A stretch of 16,533 bases of DNA from SAR116 cluster bacterium (GTDB lineage Bacteria; Pseudomonadota; Alphaproteobacteria; Puniceispirillales; Marisalimonadaceae). Location: assembly GCA_002691795.1 (NCBI GenBank), contig NZIY01000002.1, positions 1 through 16,533 on the forward strand. Direction: 5' to 3'. Shown here one piece after another: positions 1-6,745 of the stretch. The translations under genes and the position numbers were made by a program. Below the pieces are notes generated by a model, which was given only the letters and a program-made list of their open reading frames with translations, did no database searches and was not told the origin of the DNA. Position 1 is the stretch's first letter, and each line of letters starts with the position of its first letter.

Positions 1-811
1 ATAATTTTACTTGTTCATTAGTTGTTAGAGAACAAGAGCCTGAGAGAATGATTGTGTTTCCTTTAACATTAGGTAACTTAGAGTTGCTTTTTTTAAGCAT
101 ACCTTTTTTCTTGAAAACTTTTGGAAGACCTAGTGCTATACCTGAGCCACCTGTAAGAAATTTTAAATTATCTGTGCCACTACAAATTAAATCAAAATCT
201 TGATTATCAAGAGTATCAGTAATTGCGTATTTCACATTACTTTTTTTTAATTCAGTTATTCTTTTTTTTATTGATTTAGCACCTTCTTTGATTGTGACGG
301 AATTCATTAAATCAACTTTTCCTTTTGTTTGATAGTTTAACCATCTAACAAGGTTATGATCGGTCATGGGTGTAAGTGGATGATTTTCCATGCCTGATTC
401 ATTGAGTGGCACACCATTAACAAACATGTGGCCTTGATATAATGTTCTTCCTGCATCTGGGAACGATGGACAAGCAATAGTAAAGTCAACATTTAAGTTT
501 TTCATAATTGCATCAATGACAGGCCCTATATTACCTTTTTTTGTGGAATCAAAAGTAGAGCAATATTTAAAAATGATTTTTTTACACTTTTTGGATTTTA
601 ACCATTCTAAAGCTTTAATACTTTCTGAAATTGCTTTTTTTATTGGAATTGTCCGTGTCTTAAGAGCGATTACAACAGCATTATACTTATTTAATTTTAT
701 TTTATTGTCAGGCACTCCAGAATACATACCAACTGACATTCCAGCTTTTTTTAAATTATTTGCTATATCTGAAGAGCCGGTAAAATCATCACCTATTACA
801 CCAATAAGCAT
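1..811 (-). CDS. otnK: Four-carbon acid sugar kinase, OtnK type (DUF1537), C-terminus cut by window edge
   Basis: The reading frame is open from an ATG at 811 to the left edge (270 codons, no stop reached). The N-terminus has the DUF1537 signature GDDFTGSSD at residues 7-15. Further in are KYCSTFDST with KGNIGPV, PSFPDAGRTLYQG, and VPLNESGMENHPLTPMTD. These are hallmarks of the 3-oxo-tetronate kinase OtnK rather than the D-threonate or D-erythronate kinases. Near the edge LSGSCSLTTNEQ matches the start of the C-terminal nucleotide-binding half. Family members phosphorylate the 4-hydroxyl of a C4 sugar acid with ATP in the cytoplasm. A GAGG ribosome site lies just upstream of the ATG. It is last in a three-gene operon, 10 bases after the ABM-domain gene. 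No OtnC aldolase or OtnI isomerase is visible; they could lie beyond the edge. Subfamily assignment is from motif recall. Confidence 0.9.
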   Translation of the reverse strand, partial: MLIGVIGDDFTGSSDIANNLKKAGMSVGMYSGVPDNKIKLNKYNAVVIALKTRTIPIKKAISESIKALEWLKSKKCKKIIFKYCSTFDSTKKGNIGPVIDAIMKNLNVDFTIACPSFPDAGRTLYQGHMFVNGVPLNESGMENHPLTPMTDHNLVRWLNYQTKGKVDLMNSVTIKEGAKSIKKRITELKKSNVKYAITDTLDNQDFDLICSGTDNLKFLTGGSGIALGLPKVFKKKGMLKKSNSKLPNVKGNTIILSGSCSLTTNEQVKL

Positions 812-821
812 CTTAACCTCA

Positions 822-1109
822 CTACTCTTGTTTAATTAATTGATTAACTATTTTCTTTGTCACCCAATTTTTTACATCTTTATCAAAGCTTAAATAGTGA
901 TCACTTTTGAGATGATAGTCAAAAGCATCTTTATCTTGATAAATTTCATAAAGAAAGACTTTGTTTGTATTTTTTTCATCAAAACATACATCGAATATGA
1001 AGCACTTTTCTTCATTGCTTAATGAATCTTTTGCTTGTTGCAAAATTCTACTTCTAAATTGATTTACATATTCACTTTTAATTTCAAAGTCTACAGTTAT
1101 AACAAACAT
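822..1109 (-). CDS. Antibiotic biosynthesis monooxygenase (ABM) domain protein, YgiN-like
   Basis: A 95-residue single-domain protein beginning MFVITVDFEIKSEYVNQF, with a central VFLYEIYQDKDAFDYHLKS block. This is the layout of the dimeric alpha+beta-barrel ABM fold (residues about 2-90), in which a beta strand is followed by a helix and the pattern E-x-Y-x-D-x-x-A-x-x-x-H. Members include YgiN quinol monooxygenase, the LsrG isomerase and many uncharacterised small proteins, so the reaction cannot be named. A strong GAGAGG ribosome site is placed six bases before the ATG. It lies 13 bases after the isopropylmalate-dehydrogenase-like gene and 10 before the OtnK-like kinase, so all three are almost certainly co-transcribed. 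In this context an isomerase role on a sugar-acid intermediate is conceivable (inference only). It is cytoplasmic, with no signal peptide. Confidence 0.85.
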   Translation of the reverse strand: MFVITVDFEIKSEYVNQFRSRILQQAKDSLSNEEKCFIFDVCFDEKNTNKVFLYEIYQDKDAFDYHLKSDHYLSFDKDVKNWVTKKIVNQLIKQE

Positions 1110-1122
1110 ATGAAACCTCTCT

Positions 1123-2220
1123 TTATTTAATTAAATCTAAAATTTGAGATGTTATTTCAGTAGTGGACATATCTCCTCCAAATTCAAATGGTCGTAACAA
1201 ATTTTTATTAAACCCTTCTTCAATAGCATTTTCTATTATTAGCGCAGCTTCATTAGCTTGAGGACAATTTTTTTTATCAGCAAGATATTCTAACATCATT
1301 GATCCACTTAATATTGTTGCAAGTGGGTTTGCTTTATTTTTACCCATAATATCTGGCGCACTTCCATGGGCAGGTTGAAATAAACCATGATTATCTCCAA
1401 TTTCCCCGCATGACGCCATGCCCATGCCACCAACTAAGCCTCCACCCAAATCTGAGAGTATATCGCCAAAAATGTTTTCCATTACCATAACATCATATTC
1501 CCATGGTTGTCGGACCAGATTAAGAGCCATAGCATCTACATAGCATGTGTCAGCTGATATATTTAGGTATTCGTCTTTAATTTCATTAAATATTTTTCTA
1601 AATAAAGCTTGTGATTTAAAAACGTTAGCCTTATCAACGCATGTTACTTTTCCAAGTTTACCTTTTTGTTTTCTTTTTTCAGCTAGCTTAAATGCAAAAT
1701 TATGAAGTTTCGTTGTTGTATTTCTTGTTATTCTCATGATGTCTTCGACTTCATCATTATTTACAATTTTATTTCTATTATGAACCGCTGCGGTGTAAAA
1801 CAACCCTTCAGTGCACTCTCTTAATACTACAAAGTCAATTTTTTCAGCATTTTTGTTGCTTAATCTTTGAGGTGAATTTTTGTATGCTTTTACAGGTCTT
1901 ACTCCAGCATAAAGATTAAATACCTCCCTAAATCTCAAATGTGGTGCTATTTCTGTTCCATCCTTTTTTCTTACAGTTGGTAATCCAATCGCACCTAAAA
2001 AAATTGCATCTGCTTCTGATGCTTTTTTTTCTCCATCAGGTTCCACATCCATTCCAGTTTTTTTATAATAGGTAGCTCCAGCTTCGATATAATTCCAATT
2101 TAAATTTAAATTACTAACTTTTGTTGAAGCTTTTTTAATAATTTGTATAGCTGAGTCTATGACATCTGGACCTATGCCGTCTCCAGGGAAGGTTGCTATA
2201 TTTAAAATTGTATCGGTCAT
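1123..2220 (-). CDS. Isocitrate/isopropylmalate dehydrogenase family enzyme (tartrate dehydrogenase-like)
   Basis: A 365-residue beta-decarboxylating dehydrogenase. Visible family features are FPGDGIGPDV near residue 11, the substrate arginine block LRFREVFNLYAGVRP, RECTEGLF (the usual R-E-N-T-E-G position), VDKANVFK with the catalytic lysine, the metal-binding block ENIFGDILSDLGGG, and the cofactor loop QPAHGSAPDIMGKNKANP. Family enzymes use Mg/Mn and NAD(P)+ to oxidise a hydroxy acid, often with decarboxylation. LeuB proper is the default call. However, the variant substrate loop and the company of an OtnK-type kinase and an ABM protein argue for a sugar-acid or tartrate-type substrate rather than leucine biosynthesis. 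No leuC or leuD is present. It is first in the operon. The leader is AT-rich with no evident Shine-Dalgarno sequence, and a Fur-like box lies 75 bases upstream, shared with divergent bfr. Confidence 0.85.
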   Translation of the reverse strand: MTDTILNIATFPGDGIGPDVIDSAIQIIKKASTKVSNLNLNWNYIEAGATYYKKTGMDVEPDGEKKASEADAIFLGAIGLPTVRKKDGTEIAPHLRFREVFNLYAGVRPVKAYKNSPQRLSNKNAEKIDFVVLRECTEGLFYTAAVHNRNKIVNNDEVEDIMRITRNTTTKLHNFAFKLAEKRKQKGKLGKVTCVDKANVFKSQALFRKIFNEIKDEYLNISADTCYVDAMALNLVRQPWEYDVMVMENIFGDILSDLGGGLVGGMGMASCGEIGDNHGLFQPAHGSAPDIMGKNKANPLATILSGSMMLEYLADKKNCPQANEAALIIENAIEEGFNKNLLRPFEFGGDMSTTEITSQILDLIK

Positions 2221-2294
2221 AATTTATTTATTTTTCAATACTTACAAATAAGCATATAAAAGTCAAAATTTGATAAATTTTAAATTTTGCTAAT

Positions 2295-2313
2295 GATATT
2301 GATAATCATAACT
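2295..2313. promoter_or_regulatory. Fur box between the dehydrogenase operon and bfr
   Basis: GATATTGATAATCATAACT matches 15 of 19 positions of the consensus GATAATGATAATCATTATC, with the core GATAATCAT intact. It lies 75 bases from the minus-strand dehydrogenase start and 83 bases before the bfr ATG. Relative to the proposed bfr -10 it is centred near -76, a position better suited to activation than to blocking polymerase. It could equally serve the divergent operon. Confidence 0.6.
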
Positions 2314-2367
2314 ATTAGTATTTATTCAATGAAATCAATAATTTATCTTGTATATTTTTTTAAATGA

Positions 2368-2373
2368 TATAAT
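2368..2373 (+). promoter_or_regulatory. Candidate -10 element of the bfr promoter
   Basis: A perfect TATAAT lies 22 bases before the bfr ATG. No good -35 element sits at 17 bases; TTGTAT at 2348-2353 is only 14 bases away. A poor -35 would fit a promoter that needs an activator. In such AT-rich DNA a chance TATAAT is possible. Confidence 0.4.
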
Positions 2374-2395
2374 TTTTTATAAAAAGGAGATTAAA

Positions 2396-2878
2396 ATGAA
2401 AGGTGATAAACTTGTTATTCGACAATTGAATATAATACTCAAAAATGAACTAACAGCGATAAATCAATATTTTTTACATGCAAGAATGTTAAAGGATTGG
2501 GGTTTTCTTGGTCTTGCAAATAAAATATATGATGAATCAATGGGAGAAATGAAACATGCTGATTGGATAATAGAGAGAATACTGACTATAGAGGGATTAC
2601 CAAATTTACAAGATTTAGGTAAATTAAAAATAGGAGAAAATGTTCCAGAGATGTTTAGTTCAGATTTAAATCTTGAAATGACTAATCAATCATGCTTGAA
2701 GGAGGCAATACCTATTTGTGAACAAAAAAATGATTTTGTGACGTCTGAAATGTTTAAAAAAATACTTGAAGATACAGAAGAACATATTGATTGGATAGAA
2801 TCACAACAACACCTCATTGAGAATGCAGGATTAAAAAATTATTTACAGGAACAAATTTTGGAAAATAAAAAAGACTAA
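2396..2878 (+). CDS. bfr: Bacterioferritin
   Basis: A 160-residue ferritin-like four-helix protein that stores iron as a 24-subunit cage. I chose the ATG at 2396 over one 48 bases upstream because a strong AAAGGAGA ribosome site lies directly before it and MKGDKLVI matches the classical Bfr N-terminus. Colinear with E. coli Bfr without gaps over the helical core, it keeps ferroxidase ligands E18, E51, H54, E94 and H130 and the haem ligand M52 (in [10 protein letters not shown]). The exception is position 127, normally glutamate, which is threonine here ([11 protein letters not shown]130 aligned). The di-iron centre may therefore be altered or a neighbouring acid may compensate. Its last bases overlap the end of convergent bfd. 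A Fur-like box lies upstream at 2295-2313. Confidence 0.95.
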   Translation: MKGDKLVIRQLNIILKNELTAINQYFLHARMLKDWGFLGLANKIYDESMGEMKHADWIIERILTIEGLPNLQDLGKLKIGENVPEMFSSDLNLEMTNQSCLKEAIPICEQKNDFVTSEMFKKILEDTEEHIDWIESQQHLIENAGLKNYLQEQILENKKD

Positions 2879-3054
2879 GCTATTTCAATATTATTGGACT
2901 TTACCAGAATTTTGTCTTTGATGTAATCCATACAGCTTCCACACTGTGGCTTACATCCCAAAGCATCGTAAACATCGGTTGCTTTTGTAGATCCTCTTTC
3001 AATTGCATCTTCAATTTCTTTTTCAGAGATGTTATTACACAAGCAAATTATCAT
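2875..3054 (-). CDS. bfd: Bacterioferritin-associated [2Fe-2S] ferredoxin
   Basis: A 59-residue protein starting [18 protein letters not shown] and containing [15 protein letters not shown]. The four cysteines C4, C6, C38 and C41 match the C-x-C and C-x2-C spacing and absolute positions of Bfd, which docks on bacterioferritin and passes electrons in to release stored iron as Fe2+. C34 is an extra cysteine. The gene is convergent with bfr; the two stops overlap over four bases. The ATG at 3054 is the only sensible start because it places C4 correctly. There is no Shine-Dalgarno sequence; the proposed promoter puts the transcript start at or next to the ATG. A Fur box covers that promoter, so induction under iron starvation is expected, as known for bfd in other proteobacteria. 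Confidence 0.95.
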   Translation of the reverse strand: MIICLCNNISEKEIEDAIERGSTKATDVYDALGCKPQCGSCMDYIKDKILVKSNNIEIA

Positions 3055-3060
3055 TATTAA

Positions 3061-3090
3061 ATTCTAATTGATATTGATAATGATTGTCAA
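3061..3090 (-). promoter_or_regulatory. bfd promoter
   Basis: Reading the minus strand, TTGACA (3090-3085) is followed after 18 bases by TAGAAT (3066-3061). The expected transcript start falls about 3055-3054, on the bfd ATG itself, which suggests a leaderless message. The Fur box at 3070-3088 covers the spacer and most of the -35. Confidence 0.55.
3070..3088. promoter_or_regulatory. Fur box over the bfd promoter
   Basis: GATATTGATAATGATTGTC matches 16 of 19 positions of the classical Fur consensus. It overlaps the -35 and spacer of the bfd promoter, the usual position for iron-dependent repression. Confidence 0.75.
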
Positions 3091-3140
3091 TATGAGAATA
3101 ATTATTATTTACATTTACTATTGACAATATCCTTAGATTG

Positions 3141-3169
3141 TTGTTAATGATAATCATTATCAATATGAT
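3141..3169 (+). promoter_or_regulatory. Promoter of the DUF4856-like gene
   Basis: TTGTTA at 3141-3146 and TATGAT at 3164-3169 are spaced by 17 bases. The Fur box at 3143-3161 lies almost wholly between them, so bound Fur would exclude RNA polymerase. A TTGACA at 3121-3126 offers an alternative -35 but has no convincing -10 at 17 bases. Confidence 0.5.
3143..3161. promoter_or_regulatory. Fur box upstream of the DUF4856-like gene
   Basis: GTTAATGATAATCATTATC matches 18 of 19 consensus positions. A further AATGATTATTAA half-site-like stretch follows at 3174-3185, so more than one Fur dimer may bind. Together with the bfd box it makes a double-operator divergent control region. Confidence 0.88.
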
Positions 3170-3202
3170 TCATAATGATTATTAATTTAATTAGAGGAAT
3201 TT

Positions 3203-4648
3203 ATGTTAAAAATAAATAAATATAGTTTTATAAAAAATGCTGCAGTTTTAAGTTTAGCATCATTATCGCTTTCTTTGTTATCGACCTCAAGCTCTTTTTC
3301 TGATGGTCACATTTATGGAGAAAATAATCCCGTTACAGTAAAAGGTTATAAAGGTTCCAAAACTGATTCGACCGCATATACAGGTCAAATAGCTAGGCAA
3401 CTTCAACATAATAGTTTGAAGAAAATTGTGTCAAATGGTAATCCAAATGATCCAAGTTCAAACACATTAAATAAAATGATGAATTATTTTGAAAATAAGG
3501 ACAAAACTAAAACAATGGCAATTCTAGACCCAAAAAGTTCATCAAAGTTTCCTGTAAAACAAAAAATAGTTGGTGAAATTTCAACAGGTTCAAACTTAGC
3601 TGGAAAAGCTGATAAAAGACCTCAATTATCTTGGCCAAACAATATGTCAGGCTCTGATGTTATTAGATTTATGATTAAAAAAGCTTCAAAGATTTCTGGT
3701 GGTGTTGATACGAGAAATGGTATGAATTATCCGCAATTAATTTCAAAATACACAATGGGAGCTGTCCTTTATCATCAAGCATGTGACAATTATTTAGATG
3801 AGAAAATGACAGCAAGTAATAAACCTAATAATAAACCTTATAAAAAAGGTGCAGCTTACACTGGAAAAGAGCACAGTTGGGATGAAGCATTTGGTTATTG
3901 GGGTGCTGCTGCACACACTATGACATTATCGGCAAAGCAAAGCTATGATGTTGCGAAAAAGAAAGATCTTAAAGCTGCTGATTTTAACAAAGATGGAGTT
4001 GTAGATTTGTATAAGGAAATGACATATGGACATGCATATTATGCTTCTGCATTTGATAAGGGTGGTAAAACTAATTATCTAAAAACAGTTACAAAAGCAT
4101 TTATAGATGGAAGAAAGATCATTACAGCTGCTGATGGTAATAAGTTATCTTCATCAGATTTGACTAAAGTTCAAGATTTAGCTCAAGAAATTTGTTCAAA
4201 CTGGGCTCAAGTCATATCTGAGGCTGTACATAAGTATGCTGGGTCTGTTTACAAAGATTTAATAGCAGTTGAGAAAGCACTTTCATCTGGTTCAGGCATG
4301 GAAAAGGCAATGTCTAAATATTTAAAGCATTGGGGAGAATTAAAAGGCTTTGCAATGGCTTTACAATCTGGTGTTGAAAATAAAAGTGATACTTTTAATA
4401 GGTTAAACAGAATGATGGGCTTTGGTCCATTAATGCCAAATCTTTCACAAGTTGTTGGCATTGACTCCTCAGGTAATTATCTTAAGGATCAAGGCTCATC
4501 TATTGGATATTATAAACTTCACATGATTAAAATCCAAAAACTTATGGCTAAGGAGTATGCTTTAAAGTCTAGATCAAATGATGTTACAGGTGGAATGGCA
4601 TCCTTAATAGAAACGTTAGGCACAAAAAAATCTGCTGAAAATGACTAA
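3203..4648 (+). CDS. Secreted DUF4856-like protein, Fur-controlled
   Basis: A 481-residue exported protein. The start has a good GAGGA ribosome site. Residues 1-34 form a signal peptide (basic head, then AAVLSLASLSLSLLSTSSSF). There is no lipobox cysteine, so the mature form is probably soluble and periplasmic. Motifs I associate with DUF4856 are EHSWDEAFGYWG at residues 223-234, preceded by HQACDNYLDEKM, and a helix-rich C-terminal half with EICSNWAQVISEAVHKY and HWGELKGFAMALQ. The layout recalls imelysin-type iron-regulated proteins. Residues 260-268 (DFNKDGVVD) resemble an EF-hand/dockerin calcium loop, but the acid expected at loop position 12 falls at 13. The near-perfect Fur box and the futA gene downstream imply a role in iron uptake. 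Its biochemical role is unknown to me; direct iron or haem binding is inference. Confidence 0.75.
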   Translation: MLKINKYSFIKNAAVLSLASLSLSLLSTSSSFSDGHIYGENNPVTVKGYKGSKTDSTAYTGQIARQLQHNSLKKIVSNGNPNDPSSNTLNKMMNYFENKDKTKTMAILDPKSSSKFPVKQKIVGEISTGSNLAGKADKRPQLSWPNNMSGSDVIRFMIKKASKISGGVDTRNGMNYPQLISKYTMGAVLYHQACDNYLDEKMTASNKPNNKPYKKGAAYTGKEHSWDEAFGYWGAAAHTMTLSAKQSYDVAKKKDLKAADFNKDGVVDLYKEMTYGHAYYASAFDKGGKTNYLKTVTKAFIDGRKIITAADGNKLSSSDLTKVQDLAQEICSNWAQVISEAVHKYAGSVYKDLIAVEKALSSGSGMEKAMSKYLKHWGELKGFAMALQSGVENKSDTFNRLNRMMGFGPLMPNLSQVVGIDSSGNYLKDQGSSIGYYKLHMIKIQKLMAKEYALKSRSNDVTGGMASLIETLGTKKSAEND

Positions 4649-4659
4649 TTAAAGATTAT

Positions 4660-4689
4660 TGTAAGACATCTTCACCCTGATGTCTTACA
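4660..4689 (+). terminator. Stem-loop between the DUF4856-like and hydroxylase genes
   Basis: An 11-base-pair perfect inverted repeat (GTAAGACATC and GATGTCTTAC plus one outer T-A pair) encloses the 8-base loop TTCACCCT. It starts 11 bases after the DUF4856 stop. Only a mixed T-rich stretch follows, so it may be a weak terminator or a 3'-end stabilising hairpin that leaves partial read-through into the next two genes. Confidence 0.6.
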
Positions 4690-4707
4690 TCTCTATATTA
4701 TAATAAA

Positions 4708-5742
4708 ATGGATTTTGAAGTTTTAAATTTTATACCAGATAATTTTATAAATCCCCAAAAAAGAATTTTTTTGGGTTATCTTTTGTCTGGTTTTCTGATC
4801 GCTTTTTTATGGTTATATTGTTTTAGAAAATATACATTAATTAATTCTTTAAAATTAATTTTTGATAAGAAAGTATATTTTTCGAAATCATCATTTGTTG
4901 ATTATTCACTTTATGTCTTTAATTCATTAATTATGATTATATTTTCACCTATTCTGTTATCGCAGATTGTAATAGCTACATTCATTTTCGAATTTATGTA
5001 TGCTCAAAATATTATTGAGCCAATTTCAATAAATTATCTAAGCATATTTTTACCAATAATATTTACAATATGTTTTTTTATTGTTGACGATTTTTCAAAA
5101 TTCTTAGTTCACATGTTGATGCATAAAATAAAATTTTTTTGGTGTTTTCATAAAATTCATCATTCTGCTGAAGTTTTAACTCCAATGACTGTATTTAGAA
5201 CTCACCCAATTGAAGGTGTTATATTTGTTTTAAGAAATGCGATTTCACAAGGTGCAGTTATAGGAATATTCTATTTTATATCCTCAGGAGAATTATCTTT
5301 AGTAACAGTGTTAGGTGCTAATCTTTTTTCTTTTATATTTCATCTTTTGGGATCAAATTTAAGACATTCTCATATAAGTATATCTTATGGAAAAATAGTT
5401 GAAAAATTTTTAATTTCACCAGCTCAACACCAAATACATCATTCTGTTGAAAAAAAACATCATGATAAAAATTTTGGAGTAACTTTCGCTATTTGGGATT
5501 ATTTTTTTAATACTTTAGTTTACTCTCAGAGTAACCAAAAAATTAAATATGGTTTATCCGATAAAGAAAATTTTTCAAGGAACAATATTTTTAAAATTTA
5601 TCTTTTTCCTATAATCGAGTGTTGCACTTTAATTTTTAATTCTATTTTTAAAAGTTTTAAGATTATTTATACGTATTCATTAAATTTAAAACCTCACAAA
5701 TTAAACAAAAATAACAAGGTCATACAAAATGAAAATAGTTAA
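4708..5742 (+). CDS. Membrane fatty acid hydroxylase / sterol desaturase superfamily protein
   Basis: A 344-residue integral membrane protein with about five hydrophobic segments: residues 19-38, 68-90, 108-128 and two near 170-215. The three histidine clusters that bind the di-iron centre are intact: HMLMH at 135-139, HKIHH at 148-152 and HQIHH at 241-245. RHSH at 219-222 supplies the intermediate histidines. Family enzymes use O2 and an electron donor to hydroxylate or desaturate a lipid, sterol or carotenoid. No substrate can be assigned, and a sterol substrate is unlikely in this kind of bacterium. It starts 59 bases after the DUF4856 gene, past a hairpin, and its last 14 bases overlap the futA start. 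It therefore appears translationally coupled to an iron-uptake gene. An iron-requiring enzyme inside a starvation-induced operon is unexpected. Confidence 0.85.
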   Translation: MDFEVLNFIPDNFINPQKRIFLGYLLSGFLIAFLWLYCFRKYTLINSLKLIFDKKVYFSKSSFVDYSLYVFNSLIMIIFSPILLSQIVIATFIFEFMYAQNIIEPISINYLSIFLPIIFTICFFIVDDFSKFLVHMLMHKIKFFWCFHKIHHSAEVLTPMTVFRTHPIEGVIFVLRNAISQGAVIGIFYFISSGELSLVTVLGANLFSFIFHLLGSNLRHSHISISYGKIVEKFLISPAQHQIHHSVEKKHHDKNFGVTFAIWDYFFNTLVYSQSNQKIKYGLSDKENFSRNNIFKIYLFPIIECCTLIFNSIFKSFKIIYTYSLNLKPHKLNKNNKVIQNENS

Positions 5743-6745
5743 CATTTTAGTGTTCTCAATTCTTGTGTTTTGTAGCTTAAAAACAGCTACTTCTAAAGAA
5801 CTTAACATATATTCACATAGACAACCCTACCTTCTTCAACCATTTTTAGATGCTTATAAAAATAAAACTAATATTAAGTTAAATGTTGTATATTCTTCAA
5901 AAGGTTTAGCACAAAGATTAGCATCTGAGGGTAAAAACACTCCAGCTGATTTAGTTTTAACAGTCGATATTGGAAGACTTTATATTTATAAAGATAAAGA
6001 TTTGTTAGCTAAGGTTAATTCTAAAATTTTGAATGATAATATACCAAGTCACTTGAGAAGCAAAGATGGGACTTGGTTTGGATTGTCGAAAAGATCTAGA
6101 GTTATAGGGATAGCAAAAAATGAGTTTTTAAAAGGTGAAGTTTCTACCTATGAGGATTTAGCAAATCCCAAATTTAAGGGTAAAGTTTGTTCAAGACCAG
6201 GCAGTCATGTATATAACAGAGCACTAATGGCATCAATGATAGCAAATAATGGTTATGATAAAGCTTTTGCTTGGGCAAAAGGATTAATAAATAATCTTGC
6301 CAAAAGACCTCAAGGAAATGACAGGGCACAAATTAAAAGCATATTTTCTGGCGAGTGTAAAATTATAATAATTAACCATTATTACTATGGTAAACTTAAT
6401 TATTCAGATAATGATGATCATAAAAAATGGGCAAATTCTATTAAAATTATTTTTCCAAATCAAAGTAAAAATGAAAGAGGTGCCCATATCAATATTTCAG
6501 GTGGGGGTGTTGTTAAATATTCAAAAAGAAAAAAAGAAGCAATAAAATTTTTAGAATTTTTAGTAAGTGAAGAGGCTCAAAAATTATATGCAAATGTTAA
6601 TTATGAATATCCTATAAATGATAAATTTGAAAGGCCTATGAAATTAAAAAAATTAGGAAGTTTTAAGGAAGATAAATTATATATTGAAGACATTGCAAAA
6701 TTAGCTCCAAAAGCTCAGGAAATTATTGACATTGTTTATTGGTAA
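5729..6745 (+). CDS. futA: Ferric-iron ABC transporter substrate-binding protein, FutA/FbpA type
   Basis: A 338-residue periplasmic binding protein. Residues 1-22 are a signal peptide (KIVNILVFSILVFCSLKTATS). The mature protein opens with ELNIYSHRQPYLLQPFLDAY, the family equivalent of the FutA start that carries early iron ligands (Y28/H30 region). Later NHYYYGKL at 216-223 supplies the paired tyrosines that hold Fe3+, and PADLVLTVDIGRL is a conserved hinge segment. It captures Fe3+ in the periplasm for a permease such as FbpB, encoded here about 1.4 kb downstream on the opposite strand. It overlaps the hydroxylase gene by 14 bases in a different frame, with AAGG about 12 bases upstream. No Fur box is directly upstream, so control is presumably from the DUF4856 promoter. 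Confidence 0.93.
   Translation: MKIVNILVFSILVFCSLKTATSKELNIYSHRQPYLLQPFLDAYKNKTNIKLNVVYSSKGLAQRLASEGKNTPADLVLTVDIGRLYIYKDKDLLAKVNSKILNDNIPSHLRSKDGTWFGLSKRSRVIGIAKNEFLKGEVSTYEDLANPKFKGKVCSRPGSHVYNRALMASMIANNGYDKAFAWAKGLINNLAKRPQGNDRAQIKSIFSGECKIIIINHYYYGKLNYSDNDDHKKWANSIKIIFPNQSKNERGAHINISGGGVVKYSKRKKEAIKFLEFLVSEEAQKLYANVNYEYPINDKFERPMKLKKLGSFKEDKLYIEDIAKLAPKAQEIIDIVYW

Noticed and set aside
516..839. Plus-strand open frame of 107 codons
   Set aside because: It is a shadow of the OtnK-type kinase on the minus strand, whose motifs are unmistakable; the plus-strand product has no recognisable domain.
2348..2395. 16-codon N-terminal extension of bacterioferritin
   Set aside because: A strong ribosome site precedes the inner ATG at 2396, the MKGDKLVI start matches the family, and the extension region holds the likely -10 element.
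4249..4461. Minus-strand open frame inside the DUF4856-like gene
   Set aside because: Shadow frame; the plus-strand frame is long and has a signal peptide and family motifs.
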